Positions 33,418-44,976 of a stretch of DNA of 64,000 bases are shown here, piece by piece (the first letter of the stretch is position 1; every line of letters starts with the position of its first letter). Below the pieces are notes generated by a model. It saw nothing but the letters and a program-made list of their open reading frames with translations, searched no databases and was not told the origin of the DNA. Where the stretch lies: assembly GCA_019915015.1 (NCBI GenBank), contig JAHBBC010000036.1, forward strand, positions 268,529 through 332,528. The letters run 5' to 3'. Position numbers and translations under genes: made by a program. The stretch is from Auriscalpium vulgare. Lineage: Eukaryota; Basidiomycota; Agaricomycetes; Russulales; Auriscalpiaceae.

Positions 33418-36400
33418 CTACATCTCGCTCTTTATCATGATACTGAAACAATTTTCGCAAAACGGCTTCTGTCCCGCAAGAAGAACGAAGGATCCTCGAA
33501 CGGCTTCGCGCAGCTCTGTCGCGAAGAAAAGAAGTCGATATTCAGGAACATATGTCGAGAAGAAGCCCGCTTAGAGACTCACCGTGCACGTGAAGCACTG
33601 AAAGTGCCATTTCCCACCGAGGGCCTCAACGGCGTTCGTTCCGTCCCTTATGATCTTCTTGCATCCTTTGCACTTCGGCGAGCGTAGACGCACGTGACAT
33701 GACTCGCAGTACGGGTAGCCCTTGTACACCGTGAAGCCTACATCATCGTCTTCAAACTCTCCGTCACCTGTGAAGGTGAGCTCCCCACGCGTGCCGGCCG
33801 GTTGCGGCCCGGCCGGCGCGAGGAACGGATCGCCGCACTCAGAACAGAAGAAATGCTGTCCATGGTAGGTGCGCTTGCCGAGCTCGTGGTCGTCGAGCGT
33901 GATGAATCGCTCGTCCACGATAGCAGTCTTGCAGTGGTAGCAGCGCGGGGCGAAGCGCTGCAAAGGGGCAAACACCCGCAACATGAGCCCTAAGCTAACG
34001 CCAATCAGGCAAGAAGGACGCACCTCGTGGTAATCAAGGTGGCAATACGGCTTCCCATCGTGCTCGTAAGAGCTCACATACTCGAGAAGCTCCCGACAAT
34101 CGGAGCACCTGAAGCACCCCGGGGCCACCGCGTTCCCATCGCACTTACGATACGGCCGACGATAGGCCCACCACAACCCCCGCAAGCGAGGCCGCCGCCA
34201 CGTCGGGCTACTACAGGGTGAGACTGGGGCCTGCTGCTTGAAGCGTGCGGCGTCCCTGACCCGTGCTCAAGGCGCGGACGCTGCACGACTTGGCCGGCAC
34301 TCTCGCCGTCATCCGCTGGGCCTATGCTTATCTGGGGCACCTCAGGCCCAGACACGTCTATGCGTGGGCCACTTCTCCATTCGTTCGCGATCTCGTCTGC
34401 GAAATTACCGCCCGTATCGAGCTGAATCATCGGTAGCGATGGGACAGGCGCTGCCATCGGAGGAGGAAGCGCTCTGGTTGCGGGCTGGCTCTCCGGAGGA
34501 CGAACCGAGGCTGGCGTTCCCGAGAGACGGACTGGGATGCAGAGGAGGCGGAACGCGGCGTCGCTCTGGGGAGGCATTCTGGGAGGCACGTTGACGCTCC
34601 GGCGAGGGCAAACGGCGCTCGGGGGATGGAACCCGGGAACTCGTGACAGGTAGCCCCGAAACTCCAAAGTTTACGGCAACTGGGTGAGAATACGCACTGG
34701 GAGCATGCGGAAGAGATGCGAGATTTTTCTTCGGAGACGGCGGATGAGCGCGAGGGGAGAGCGGCGGTCGGCTGGCGGCGACAGACCTCTGAGCGGTGGG
34801 TGTGAAGGCGGGCAAGCGAGAAGGACCCGCGATGCGTGAGGCGACCGACGGAGACGGAGAGGGGGTTCGGCGCAAGGAAACCGGCGGTGCGTCGTCCAAG
34901 TTGACGAACTCTCGGTGGCGCGGACTCGTGATTTGACTGCCAGAGGGCGAAGTCGGGGCACGAGGGAGCGGTGGAAGGCCGGTGGGCCATCCCGTCGGTG
35001 AGGTGGGGGTCGAAGTCGGCGGTAAACGCGAGCTGCCAGCCACGGGCGAGAAGGCCGTCGGGCGCGAGGTGACCGACTGGGTACTGCGGTGGTGAATTTG
35101 GGACGGCGGCGGCGGCAAGGGCGGGTGGGGAAGCGTAGCTGACCGATTAGGCCGGCGGTGCACGGTGTCGTCGCCACGGTCGATAGACGCAGGCGTCCTC
35201 GAATGTTTTGCGTTATTGTGATCGATGATAGAGCTCGATCTGGCGGGTAAGTCTCGGATGCCATATTGTGGACCGTCAGAATCCTCGTCCGTGGAAGTCG
35301 GAGAAATAGTTCCGTTGCGGCGAATGGACTTGGTAGGCGAAGGTGCCCGCTGCGACGGCAGTCCGGCTGGGCCAGCGATAGGCTGAGGCTCAGTTTGGGA
35401 CCTATAGAGCCTCTTCGGAGATGACATGTGGCCGTTCGAGATATCGGACTTGGTGGGTGACCGGGCCCGAGCACCACCGTTCGAAGCAGATGTCGAAGTA
35501 TCAGGATGATGAGCACTCGGACGATCAGAATTCACTGATGGCGTTGCCCCGCTGCTGGCCGATCCAAGAGACAGCATACTGATGTCTGGCGCCTGCGTTG
35601 GAGACAGAGGCAGCGGCCTCGCACTAGTGACGCTCTGGCTGCGGTCTCGCCGCTGCGTACCTTCAGGGGAAGACGAAGACCCTGCCATAACGCCCGCGTT
35701 CCATCCCTGTGGAGTGGTGCCGATGGTAGCTCGATCAGGATTCGGCGCAGGAAGGTTCCGCTTCCAGTAAGGCACAAATTTGGTCGGTGAAGACGGCCGA
35801 CTTTCGGTTGCAGAAGGTGCAGCGGGAGGACCTTGCATGGCGGAAAATGCCTTGATCGCCTCTTTCACGGGACTAGAGCTGCGGACGCGCTCGTCGAATT
35901 GTGGCGCATGATTGATGCGTGGAACAGGGTTTGGGAGGGGCCTCCTGCCACCGGGGGAAGTGGGAGACGCTGGTAGCACAGCAGAGTGAGTGCTAGGTGT
36001 GCGAGGGCGACCGCTTGCCGAACCAACAGAAGATGGAGAAGTAGGGGGGTGGCGGCGAGATGGAGGGGAAGCGGGAGCAGGTGTCGGGCCGGGGGTGGGC
36101 AGAGGAGATCGATCAAAGTATGCTGATGGAGGGTGCGAAGTTACTCCCGGAGTAGGCAGGGGTCTCCGAAACGCGGTGGGACTTGTCGGAGAGAAATGAG
36201 TCGCGGGTGGAGATCCTCCAGGGTCTGGGAGCTGGGGAGGGTATTGTGGGCTCGGTGCAGGCAGCACATGGCCATGGGCAGCAGTTGGGGGCGGGTAGCC
36301 AGCATGGAGCGGAGGTTGGGGAAGTTGGTGAGCGAAACGAGCTTGGGCATAGTTGCTCAACGACTGGTCAGCAGTCGCAAAGCTAGAGGGTGGGTACTGC

Positions 36401-36573
36401 TGCGAGTTTCCCCGCTGATGTCGCTGCGGATACCTAGAGGAATGATGAGGTATGACGAGGCGGAGAGACAGTGGCGGACTGTACTGTTGTGCTGGGTAAT
36501 TGGCGTATACAGGCGAAGACGCGTATTCTGTGACCGGATATTGAGCAGGCTGCGGGGGATAGTACTGGGACAT
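33418..36573 (-). CDS. Paxillin-like LIM domain protein with apparent frame breaks
   Basis: Resembles fungal paxillin homologs such as fission yeast Pxl1, which act in cytokinesis and cell integrity. The start MSQYYPPQPAQYPVTEYASS is at 36573. A disordered Pro/Ser-rich region of about 650 residues precedes three LIM domains: CGGCGGPIVGRIVSAMGTRW then FRCSDCRELLEYVSS (LIM1); CYHCKTAIVDERFITLDD then FFCSECGDPF (LIM2); CKGCKKIIRDGTNAVEALGG then KPFCENCFSIM (LIM3). Three frame changes have no obvious intron: near 34450-34500; in LIM1 at about 34117-34127, where one base is missing and the zinc-ligand His of WHPxCF is lost; and in LIM3 at about 33470-33480, where four bases of a GGAC tandem appear lost. 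These could be sequence errors, or the gene may be dying. The start lies 381 bp from the divergent FYV10 start. Confidence 0.72.
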
Positions 36574-36954
36574 CCGCAGAGCCTGCAGGGAAGGGACGAA
36601 GAGGAGGAGATCAAGCTTGGGACTTTGCGCTTGTTTCAACCATGTTAAGCACTTTCTCGAGGCGGTATACGTAATCGCCGCCGCCACCATGTTGATGTCC
36701 GCATCCGGCAACTCCTCCCTCATTCGTCGCACCAGCGCTCTCTGCTCTCTCTAAGCGACCACCACAGCCAGCGTACCGACACTGAGTTCTACCACTGGGC
36801 CTTCCTCTCTTGACTCCCGGTGATCTCTACCAGGCGCACCTCCGTCGGGAGCGGCCAGCCATACATCGTGCTGTCGGCGGACGTATTCACCCTGCACGCG
36901 CACAAGACCACACAGCCACTCAGCAGCCACTTCTCGTCAGAAGGGTATCTAGCC

Positions 36955-38495
36955 ATGAGCAACGGAAAGGTCAACCTAGAGGGCGTCATGCTATTTGAGC
37001 AACCCTTTGCTCGCGTGCGTATCGTCCTGCGCTGTACCTCTTTCTCGTCTACTAACGCCGGACGCATCTGCAATAGGTTCCATTCGAGAATTACCGCAAG
37101 GTGTTCCGAACATCCCAGAGAGTGATTGAGCGGGAGCTCACTGCTGTCCAAGCTTCTTCGAATGACTTGGCAAAGAGGGCGAAGCTGGGGTCCCCAGATC
37201 CGGAGGAAGCTGTCAAGTCAATCGACGCCATGATCGGGCGAGTCGAGGGTCTGAAGCGTAAGGTGAGCAGCAAGTCCACTGGTGATCCCATCCGGCTGAC
37301 GCTGTGCTTTCAAGCTGTCTGACCTTCAAGATACGGTGGGATCCTCAACCCAAGACGTCATGCGTGAACGCCTCCAACATTTAATGTCCATCGAGGAGGT
37401 ATACAGCTCCAAGGATGGCGACTACGCCCAATGGGAAGAGATACGCCTTGACAGGTGGCTGGTGGATTGGGTGCTCCGCCATGGAAAGGAGAGGTCAGCC
37501 AGAAAGATTGCGCAGGAGCGGGACATCGAGGTAAGGCTTCTTGGCTCCACACCCCTGCTTGCTTCCCAATGCCACATCCACAGCGACTAGTGGATATCGA
37601 GCTATTCATGGACATCCGCCGAATAGAGGACGCACTGCGGAGTCGGAGCTGCGCAGAGGCGCTTGCATGGTGTAGCGAGAACAAGTCCGCTCTACGGAAG
37701 CTGAAGGTGCGTACCTTTTCTGGCGGCACTGGCCTGTGATCCAGGCCTGACACTGTGACAAATTTCCGTCAGAGCACGCTGGAATTCGATCTGCGCCTGC
37801 AAGAATACATCGAACTTGCCCGCACGCGCAAGACCAGGGAAGCCATCGCGTACTCCCGAAAGCACCTAGTCTCATGGCAAGATACTCATATCACGCAGAT
37901 ACAACAAGCTTCCGCCCTCCTCGCATTCCCTCCGACCACTAATTGCAATCCATACAAAGTGAGTAGACATCTCGATCCTCTCGATCTCGCCGCTGATAGC
38001 ATATGAAGCGGCTATATGATCCTACGAGATGGAGTAATCTGATCCTATCCTTCCGGCTTGCGATCTTCAATCTCAATACACTCCCGTCTGAGCCGCTCTT
38101 ACATCTTGCGCTTTATGGCGGTCTATCCTCCCTGAAGCTCCCGACATGCTATGACCATGTTACGAAGAATGCCGACTGCCCTGTATGCGACCCCTGGTTA
38201 GGACGGCTTGCACAAGAAGTTCCTTTCAGTCACCACGTCAACTCCACGATTGTCTGTCGAATGAGTGGGAGGATCATGGACGAAGACAATCCGCCGATGG
38301 CGTTTCCAAATGGATATGTCTACTCAAGAGAGGTGCGATCTCCGATCGAGTAGGGTCTGTTAATTAGCCGCTTATTCTACTTGCCATTTGCAGGCGCTGG
38401 AAGACATGGCCACATGGAACGATGGCAAAGTGAAGTGTCCTCGTTCTGGCGAAGAGTGCGATTTCTCGAAGCTCCGGAAAGTCTACATTTCGTGA
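36955..38495 (+). CDS. FYV10: GID/CTLH E3 ligase subunit FYV10/GID9 (MAEA homolog)
   Basis: RING-like subunit of the GID/CTLH ubiquitin ligase, which in yeast degrades gluconeogenic enzymes. Seven exons: 36955-37014, 37077-37262, 37315-37530, 37584-37706, 37773-37958, 38009-38332 and 38394-38495. The start MSNGKVNLEGVMLFEQPFAR is chosen because the family begins with LEG..LEQP..VP, and this continues across the intron as VPFENYRKVFR. LisH-like WLVDWVLRHGKERSARKIAQ and CTLH (DIELFMDIRRIEDALRSRSC; EYIELARTRKTREAIAYSRK) are followed by the degenerate RING (CRMSGRIMDEDNPPMAFPNG, then ALEDMATWNDGKVKCPRSGE). Full length of about 398 residues. One acceptor (before 38009) is weak but preserves YKRLYDPTRW. 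Confidence 0.94.
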
Positions 38496-40187
38496 GGATG
38501 ACGTGAGGATGATATTTGTATCAAGATATTGTAGTGTGTACCTGTACTTTAGCAACTGTATACCTGTAGTAGATGATGTGAATTTAGGAAGAGATCGGAT
38601 TACTCGCCAACCCGGCGGCATCGATTATCTCAGCTCGCCCTGGACCTTTGAAGATAAAAGCTTTTGATATGTTGAACGGCGGACAATATCGCGAAGGGCA
38701 ACGTCCTGTAATTCCAACTATCAGGCAGGTACAGTCCGTTCCTCTTCGACCTCCGAACCCAGTGACGCCTTCGCCTGATACGCAACCACTGCCGTCAGAG
38801 ATCGATATGAGCCTCCACCCGTGCGGGCGACTGTGAAAAGTCGCAGGTAAGAATGCCTCAAGTTCTTGATGCCACGACACCAACGTGTAGCAGCCTAAAC
38901 GAACAGCAGGCCAGTCTATGTTCCGCGCTGTACTCACTTCGGTCTCTTCAGGGACCACTGCGCTGCTGGCAGACCGGCCGCGAACTAATGCGTGTAAGTC
39001 CATAACCTTGCAAGTATAGCAACTTCGGAGGTTCGTGACTTGTTTTGAATGCTTCTCCCGGTCCCCGGGTGACCGCTTGCAATTCAACAGCAGTTGTTGT
39101 TGCATTCTCGACCAGATCACTATCAAGCGCGCTGAATGCTTCACTCTGAACAAGAAGAGCCGCTTCCCAGACAGTCCAGAATTTGGAACCCTGCTTTCGT
39201 TTCGGTTGACGTCAACAAGACGTGTGTGGTTGGTTCTTGGGATCAAAAATTGTTCGACATCCGGCGGCGCCTTCTCGAGCCTGGACTCTCGAGCGGTATC
39301 TGTCTACGCGGCACACCCGGGGCCGCCAGGCGATGGGACCCTATGGGACCCCGCATGTCAGCAGCCGATTGGCAAGGGCCCTGTCTCCTGCCAGGTTTCT
39401 CGAAGCCGCACGGTGAACCAGGGTGGACCGATGTTCCCGAGACCATCTGGGACCCCGGACGGATGCATTTGCTCTTTACAAGGTTGCGCCACGTTCCCTT
39501 GAAGAGCGAGTGGGAGAAACCTCGTTCCATAATGGCAGACTTGGATTCTAGTTCTAGGTCGATCTGTAAGTAACACGCAACACCTACGGCAAGCACGCAG
39601 CGCCCATCATCGCCAGTCGATGTTCCTTGCCTGTCCACATCTCGCAACCTGTGATCGCGTGCTGGCAACCATCCCGATCTTTCTCGCTCCTTCTGTGTTG
39701 TACTCCTCTCGTTGCCGCTGCGGCCAAATGATTGATTCGTTGAGTGTGGACGGGGCCAGGTGCCTTCGTGGACACGCGCAGCCCACGCGCCCGTGGCGAA
39801 GATTGGGCAAGAAGCGACCAAGGATTTGGAGGCAATGCGCACATTGATGCCGCTGACACGGGCGTTTCCCCCTGCTTCATTCCACCAAGGCAGTAGTTCA
39901 ACACGACCCGTCCTGCGCCACCCTCAAATAGGCCTCGCTCCGTGTGCAATCGCCATCGCCAGCCTGGGTTAGACTGGACTTGCCCGCGTTCGCTTCCGTG
40001 TTATTTGATCAGAGGTACATCGTCACTATCATTTCCGCAATCATCCCCACTCACCCCTCGCCCTAAAGTGCAACTGCGGAGCCATCCTATCCCGCGCTCC
40101 TCCGACAGACTCTTCACAAACCCTGCTCTTTGAACACGCTTCCCACCCGCTACTCGTCGTGGAACGTTGTACAGGTCGGATCCCACG
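38496..40187. other. Gene-poor stretch of about 1.7 kb
   Basis: Between FYV10 and the next hypothetical gene. Open frames up to 220 codons (for example 38584-39246 minus and 39243-39842 minus) show no domains, no splice logic and ordinary composition, so none is called. The last 200 bases, pyrimidine rich, are presumably the promoter of the 40188 gene. Confidence 0.5.
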
Positions 40188-41101
40188 ATGGCATACCGCT
40201 CTCGCATTTTCAGCCCGCCCCCGCCTCTGCCGCGTGCCCCGCCGAAGGAGGTGTTCCCTGAGGAGTCTCGCGGTCCGAATGGGCTACAGCTGACCACAAT
40301 CTTCTGGGAGACGAACATCCGCTTCCATGCGCATGCACACGCCTGCTGGATGGTCGGCGGGAGGTTCGAGGTGTTCGAGTGCAAGGCGACGCGTGAGTAG
40401 CTTCACTTCCCCGCCCGCTGATCCTACCAGTGTTGACGTGACTCTCTGCCATTACGATTACAGACGTTAGCACGAACTCCACGGCCGTTAGTCTTGATAT
40501 TTTCGTCGGCGACCATCTGCGCGGCAGCTGACTAGGGTCGATGACATTGTAGCCCCCACATGCCGGTTACTGGCAGCACATCCCGTCCAAAGGCAGCAGA
40601 GTCGGGACGCCCGAGTCCACACCCTCCTCCTCATCGCCGCCGCGTTACAATGAGCCGTCTCCCCGTGGACACGTACTGACCCCGATGCGCGGCACCTCCC
40701 ACGCCTCGGACGCCCTGCAGGCCTCGGCCCTCGCACAAGCGTACCCTACGTCGCAGAGCGTCCCCTCTGACAGCTACTTGCGCGGTCGTGCCTTTGGCGC
40801 CCACAGACCAGAGCGCGCCTCATGGTCGATCCACCACACAGGCACAGGTCCCGGCCAGACCGTGCCTTCTCCCTACGCTCGGCCTGGCGGCGCGTATGAT
40901 GGTCAATTCGGCTCGATCATGGCGGGCGTGAGGGCGTCCTCACCGGGCCCGTCATACTCCCAGACCCGGCGACGGTCTCTGTCGAGGGTAGACGGCCGTG
41001 GGTACGATGGTCGGGCAGCCCCCAATGCCGACGGCGTCATAAACAGCGCAGCCAATGGACAAACCCCAGACTGTGCTGCGTATACCCAAGCAGGCCAGTA
41101 G
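40188..41101 (+). CDS. Hypothetical Ser/Pro-rich protein
   Basis: Start ATG at 40188, MAYRSRIFSPPPPLPRAPPK. The first exon contains a conserved-looking segment LTTIFWETNIRFHAHAHACW and GGRFEVFECKAT. The donor GTGAGT near 40393 leads to HVSTNSTAVSLDIF. A further intron ending CAG near 40574 leads to a Ser-rich exon (HIPSKGSRVGTPESTPSSSS) that runs open to 41101 through RRRSLSRVDGRGYDG. The limits of the second intron are uncertain: read straight through, the second exon stops at about 40530 to give a protein of about 91 residues. No known domain. The His-rich, Trp-containing first exon and disordered tail do not indicate a function. Confidence 0.5.
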
Positions 41102-41602
41102 GTTCCCCAGGAACTGCTGGCATGACATTGGCACATGTCGTGGGACCACGCGGTAGCAGGTGTCTGTACAAGAACTCTATACTTTTATTTGGGCCAAGCC
41201 TTCGCTTCGACGAAGTGCTTTGAGGGCTGAGCGCTGACGCGCTGACGAGTTGGGTCTTGGTCAAATCATTCATATGATTCACGCTTACAATCTTCTTCGT
41301 TCTCCGTCGATGCATACTTACTATACCTTGGCTTATTGACGAGGGTATTTTCGTACGACAGTTATTACTCGGCGCGAAGGAGCGTCTGTCGGACTCTGTC
41401 CGTCTCGGCGGCGACGCCAAGGCAAGCCTCTGGACGCAAGAAGAGGAGATGGGGAACTCTCGGAAGAGGGAAGAGGGGTCAGCTAGATGATTCTGATGAA
41501 TAACGAATGAAATTATGTGGCAGTAGTCTTTGGGTGACATGGCCCGAGGAATCCACGACGCATAGCGCACAGGCACTGATATACAGACACATGTAGCGAT
41601 GT
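41102..41602. other. Tail-to-tail spacer
   Basis: About 0.5 kb between the hypothetical gene and the 3' end of the mL59 gene. I see no further gene. Confidence 0.45.
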
Positions 41603-42323
41603 CTAGAACGGCAGCTTCGGCGCCTTCTTCTGCGCAACAGGAGGCTTGAGAGGTTTTGGCCGCCTCCGTGCGTAGTGCTGTGGGTTGCAGGCGCCGCAGT
41701 GAGATCAGCTGAGACCCCCACGAAGGGGCGAGCGTGCGTACCGTCTTGTAGCGCGCGATTCTCTTGTCCATGTCGCGCACCATAATCTTCGTCCGCCTGG
41801 CACGCTTGTCGCGCGTGCGCTCCCATTTGTGGCCCTTGAACATCCTCTTCTTCCCGGCGTACAGCCGATTGCCCACGTCTGCTCCGGCCACGTTCCTCTC
41901 CTTGACCTTCCCTTCCCATTGCACCGGCAGCCTCCACGCCTTCTTCCCCGGCCCTGGCCCACCGCCCCTCGCGCCGTTCGTCCTGGGGTTGGCCGTGACC
42001 TTGGCCAGTGCAGCAGCTATTTGCGCCGCGCTAAGCTTTGGGCCCGGAGGCAGCATATGCACGGTGTTGCTGGCGCGCGCATGCTTCACGAGGTCTGCCT
42101 GACGGCGCAGCGAGTACTTCGGCGGGGCCCAGCACCCTGACTTTGGGTTCTTGCGAGGGACGAACGGGTTCACGCGCTTGAGTGCCTCATTTGGCGAGGA
42201 CTCCAGCTCATTCGGGATCTTGTTGAAGGTTTGGCGCGCTGTGAGTGTTTTTGTGCGCACAGCGGAAGAAGAGAGGGATGTGACTTCGCACAAGCGAAAG
42301 TGCTTGACGGCTCGAAGTGCCAT
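41603..42323 (-). CDS. MRPL25: Mitochondrial large-subunit ribosomal protein mL59 (yeast MRPL25)
   Basis: Component of the mitochondrial ribosome large subunit. Two exons, 42323-41742 and 41677-41603, are joined across a GT-AG intron. The start MALRAVKHFRLCEVTSL fits a mitochondrial targeting sequence; an upstream in-frame ATG at 42368 is the alternative. The family core is clear: NPFVPRKNPKSGCWAPPKYS, then LRRQADLVKHARASNTVHML, and VQWEGKVKERNVAG. The long basic helix (KRMFKGHKWERTRDKRARRT) is followed by the C-terminal KPLKPPVAQKKAPKLPF, typical of basidiomycete members. About 218 residues. Confidence 0.88.
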
Positions 42324-42444
42324 GAACGACACTGATGAGCTGGTGGTGAAGCTGGTCGACGCGTCCAAGTCGATGTAGTCACGACAGTCACGTCACGCAG
42401 TCTACCAACAATGATCATTAACCTCGTTTCTACTATATCTCTGC

Positions 42445-43886
42445 CTATAAATGAGTCTCCTCCGCAGCCAGCGTTCGCTCATATTTGCTGAGCAGAAGAC
42501 TGCGAACCCAGCCACCAGATGGAAAGTCCTTTATCCACAGGTGGTGCAAGTGTATACTAAACACCTGGCTCAGGCGTCGGTCCAAACCTTCACCCTCCTC
42601 AGTCGCAGCTCTTCCAAACCAGCTCCCTCCACCGCTCTCGAAAGGATCTGGTATGCGATTGTGTGAGCGGCAGGAGTGCGAGTCGGAGAAGCAAAATGGT
42701 AGCTGTCGGAAAGGAGGGATGCCCTCTGCCACCAGGCGTCGCCAGATTTTCGCATACAGGTTTGCACCCCAATCCGGGGATGAAGGTGGGGGTGGACCGG
42801 ACTCCGCTAGGATATGAAAGGCCTCGCACAGGTATGGCGAGTTCTGGTAGAAATGCATCAACGCGCCATTTTGTGTGCGGTCGCTCTGGTCTATTTTGTC
42901 GTCAGCATCATAATTAGACGAAGACATGGATCCTGATGCTCACCGTAGCAATTCCACTGCGTCACAAACTCATGCTCGAGGAACGGGGTTAGGTCACGCG
43001 TGAGCAGGCTGTCGACATCGACCCACACCCCGCCTTCGCTCCATAGCACAAGCAGGCGCACCCTATCCTCGCTGTACGCCGCAATGCCATCAAGGAGGTG
43101 CTTCGTGCCCACCAGCGCCGTCCCCTTCGCCAGACTCGCCGTGTCCAGGATGCGCAACTCGAATGCATCAGGGTACCGCTCGACGTAGCGCCGCAAGATC
43201 GTGTTCCCGGACAGATTGCCGTCCGACCATAAGATCAACAGCGAGTGCTCGACGGGCTGCGTCGCAAAGAACGACTTGAGCATCCACTCCTGGCGCTCCC
43301 GGAACGGCTCACGGTCGGAGCGCCAGTATGTGTGGTACTTCGTGCGCGGCGCGCCGGGCGGACGTGGAGGAAGATGAGACGCGTCGGGGATGGTCCCGGC
43401 GAAGTCGAGACAGTCCATATCGAGCTGCATGATGATGCCCGCCTGGATGTCGGTGTGCTTCGCGCGGTACACGCGTTCGGAGATATTGTACAGCGGGCTG
43501 ACGTTGTCAGGCTTGAAACATCCTGCGAGCGGCGGCGGCGGGATCAATGTAGGCTGTATCCACCGGCGCGGGTAGAATATGAGGGTTCCGCGCGGGTCGA
43601 ACGCGCTCCGCACCCAATAGAAGGCGAAGAGGGATACGGGCGTGAGGACTGCCAATAGGAGGAGGAGCAGGCGTGGTGGGCGACGGAAGGCAGAAGATAG
43701 TTGCCATCGCCGGCGATGTCGTGAAGGGGGGTCGTTGTCTCTGGAAGATGGTGGGTATTCGTGCGAAAGGAACGCGTTTTCTTCGGTGGGAGAGCGCGAG
43801 GTCGAGCGATGGCGACTCCTTGCGTCGGCGGGCCCGTATGTAGGCAGTGGAGTGTATCCTGCTCGAGACATCGCGGAAGATTGCAA
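42445..43886 (-). CDS. GT32-like glycosyltransferase, type II membrane protein
   Basis: Golgi-type glycosyltransferase with a DXD motif (sugar-binding region family). Two exons, 43886-42944 and 42890-42445, are joined by a 53-base intron (CYG|D). It starts MQSSAMSRAGYTPLPTYG; a second Met at 43871 is possible. A single anchor, RLLLLLLAVLTPVSLFAFYW (about residues 72-91), follows a basic cytoplasmic tail. The lumenal catalytic region has HTYWRSDREPFRERQEWMLK, LLILWSDGNLS and the metal site GGVWVDVDSLLTRDL. The second exon has GALMHFYQNSPYLCEAFHIL and FSIHLHHLWIKDFPSGGW, near the usual C-terminal H-W element. It probably modifies N- or O-glycans or sphingolipids; the acceptor cannot be told from sequence. 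Confidence 0.88.
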
Positions 43887-44786
43887 AGCCTAGTAAAGCG
43901 TACAGTTCATGAGTTAGTTCTCCATACACATACAGGTATGCGACGCACCTGCAACTAGCTCCGCGGCTTGGTCTCCGAGCCGCAGTGGGTGGGCGGTTGA
44001 CGTTGTGGCGGAAGACGCCGGGGGCGCGCACGGCTTGGACGTCGCCGTTGTCGAGCGTACTATAATGGTCAGGCTCGCATCGCGAGCGGCTGGCCGTTGT
44101 GAGAGCGATACAGAAGGTCACAGTCACGAAGATCAGTTGTGTAATGAGCTGTCGGCGGCGCGACTCCGACCGGCCGTGTGCATGTGGGCTACGAGCGCCA
44201 AATCCCGACTGCGGGCCACCTCGACAAGAGCGTCGCCCTCGATGACAAGAGCAGTCGCGTTCCTACATCAATTGATCAGACGTACAAACTATGCTAACAG
44301 CGACCGCCCACAGCAAAGTATCAAAAGCAGCGGCGTCCACACACCTCCTCCACTACCAACGCACGCACACAACGCTCCAAAAGGCCGTAGAAAAGGGTAC
44401 CAACAATAAACATGAAACCGCAGGGAATACAAACGCCTGCAGCGTAACCAAACACCCGAGAAGTTGGGACAGGGGGCGCGAGGGGGCAGTCTCAGCCGTC
44501 TCCTGCATGTGGAATTGTGCGCAGGAGTCGGGGCTGCGAGTAGGGATGGAGATGAGATGGGATTGGGGAGGATGCAGGGGAGAGGATTGTGCGAGCGATG
44601 CGGGAAGAACGGAAAAAGAGGATATCACACAGGAAAGGCCTTTCAAAGATTGCGCTTGTGCGGAAAGCAGAAGGAGAAGATGTGCCGACGCTGCGGCACC
44701 ACGAACACCACCACCACCACCACCACCACCACCACCACCTGCCACCCACCACTCGGCTGAGTCGCCTAGCTCGAGATGGCGATGCC
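43887..44786. other. Region upstream of the GT32 gene and 3' of DHH1
   Basis: About 0.9 kb containing the GT32 promoter side and the probable long DHH1 3' UTR with an ACC microsatellite. No gene is supported. Confidence 0.5.
44707..44739 (+). repeat. ACC trinucleotide microsatellite (11 units)
   Basis: Eleven perfect ACC units, GGT on the DHH1 sense strand. They lie about 50 bases beyond the DHH1 stop and so probably fall in its 3' UTR. A likely length-variable site. Confidence 0.9.
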
Positions 44787-44932
44787 TTATCTCTGTGCAA
44801 CAGGAGGGGCTTGGGGCCGTCCTCCTGCTGGCCCAGCTCCTGGGTAGCCTCGTGCCGCCCCCTGTCCAGCACCGCCATTTTGCCGTGGCGCAGGCTGCCC
44901 ATTTGTCTGGTATACCGTCTGTTGTTGTTGCA

Positions 44933-44976
<44 letters not shown>

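Noticed and set aside
38584..39246. 220-codon minus-strand frame downstream of FYV10
   Set aside because: Composition and lack of any recognisable motif give no support.
39243..39842. 199-codon minus-strand frame
   Set aside because: No domain, no paralog, no sensible start context; probably chance in GC-rich sequence.
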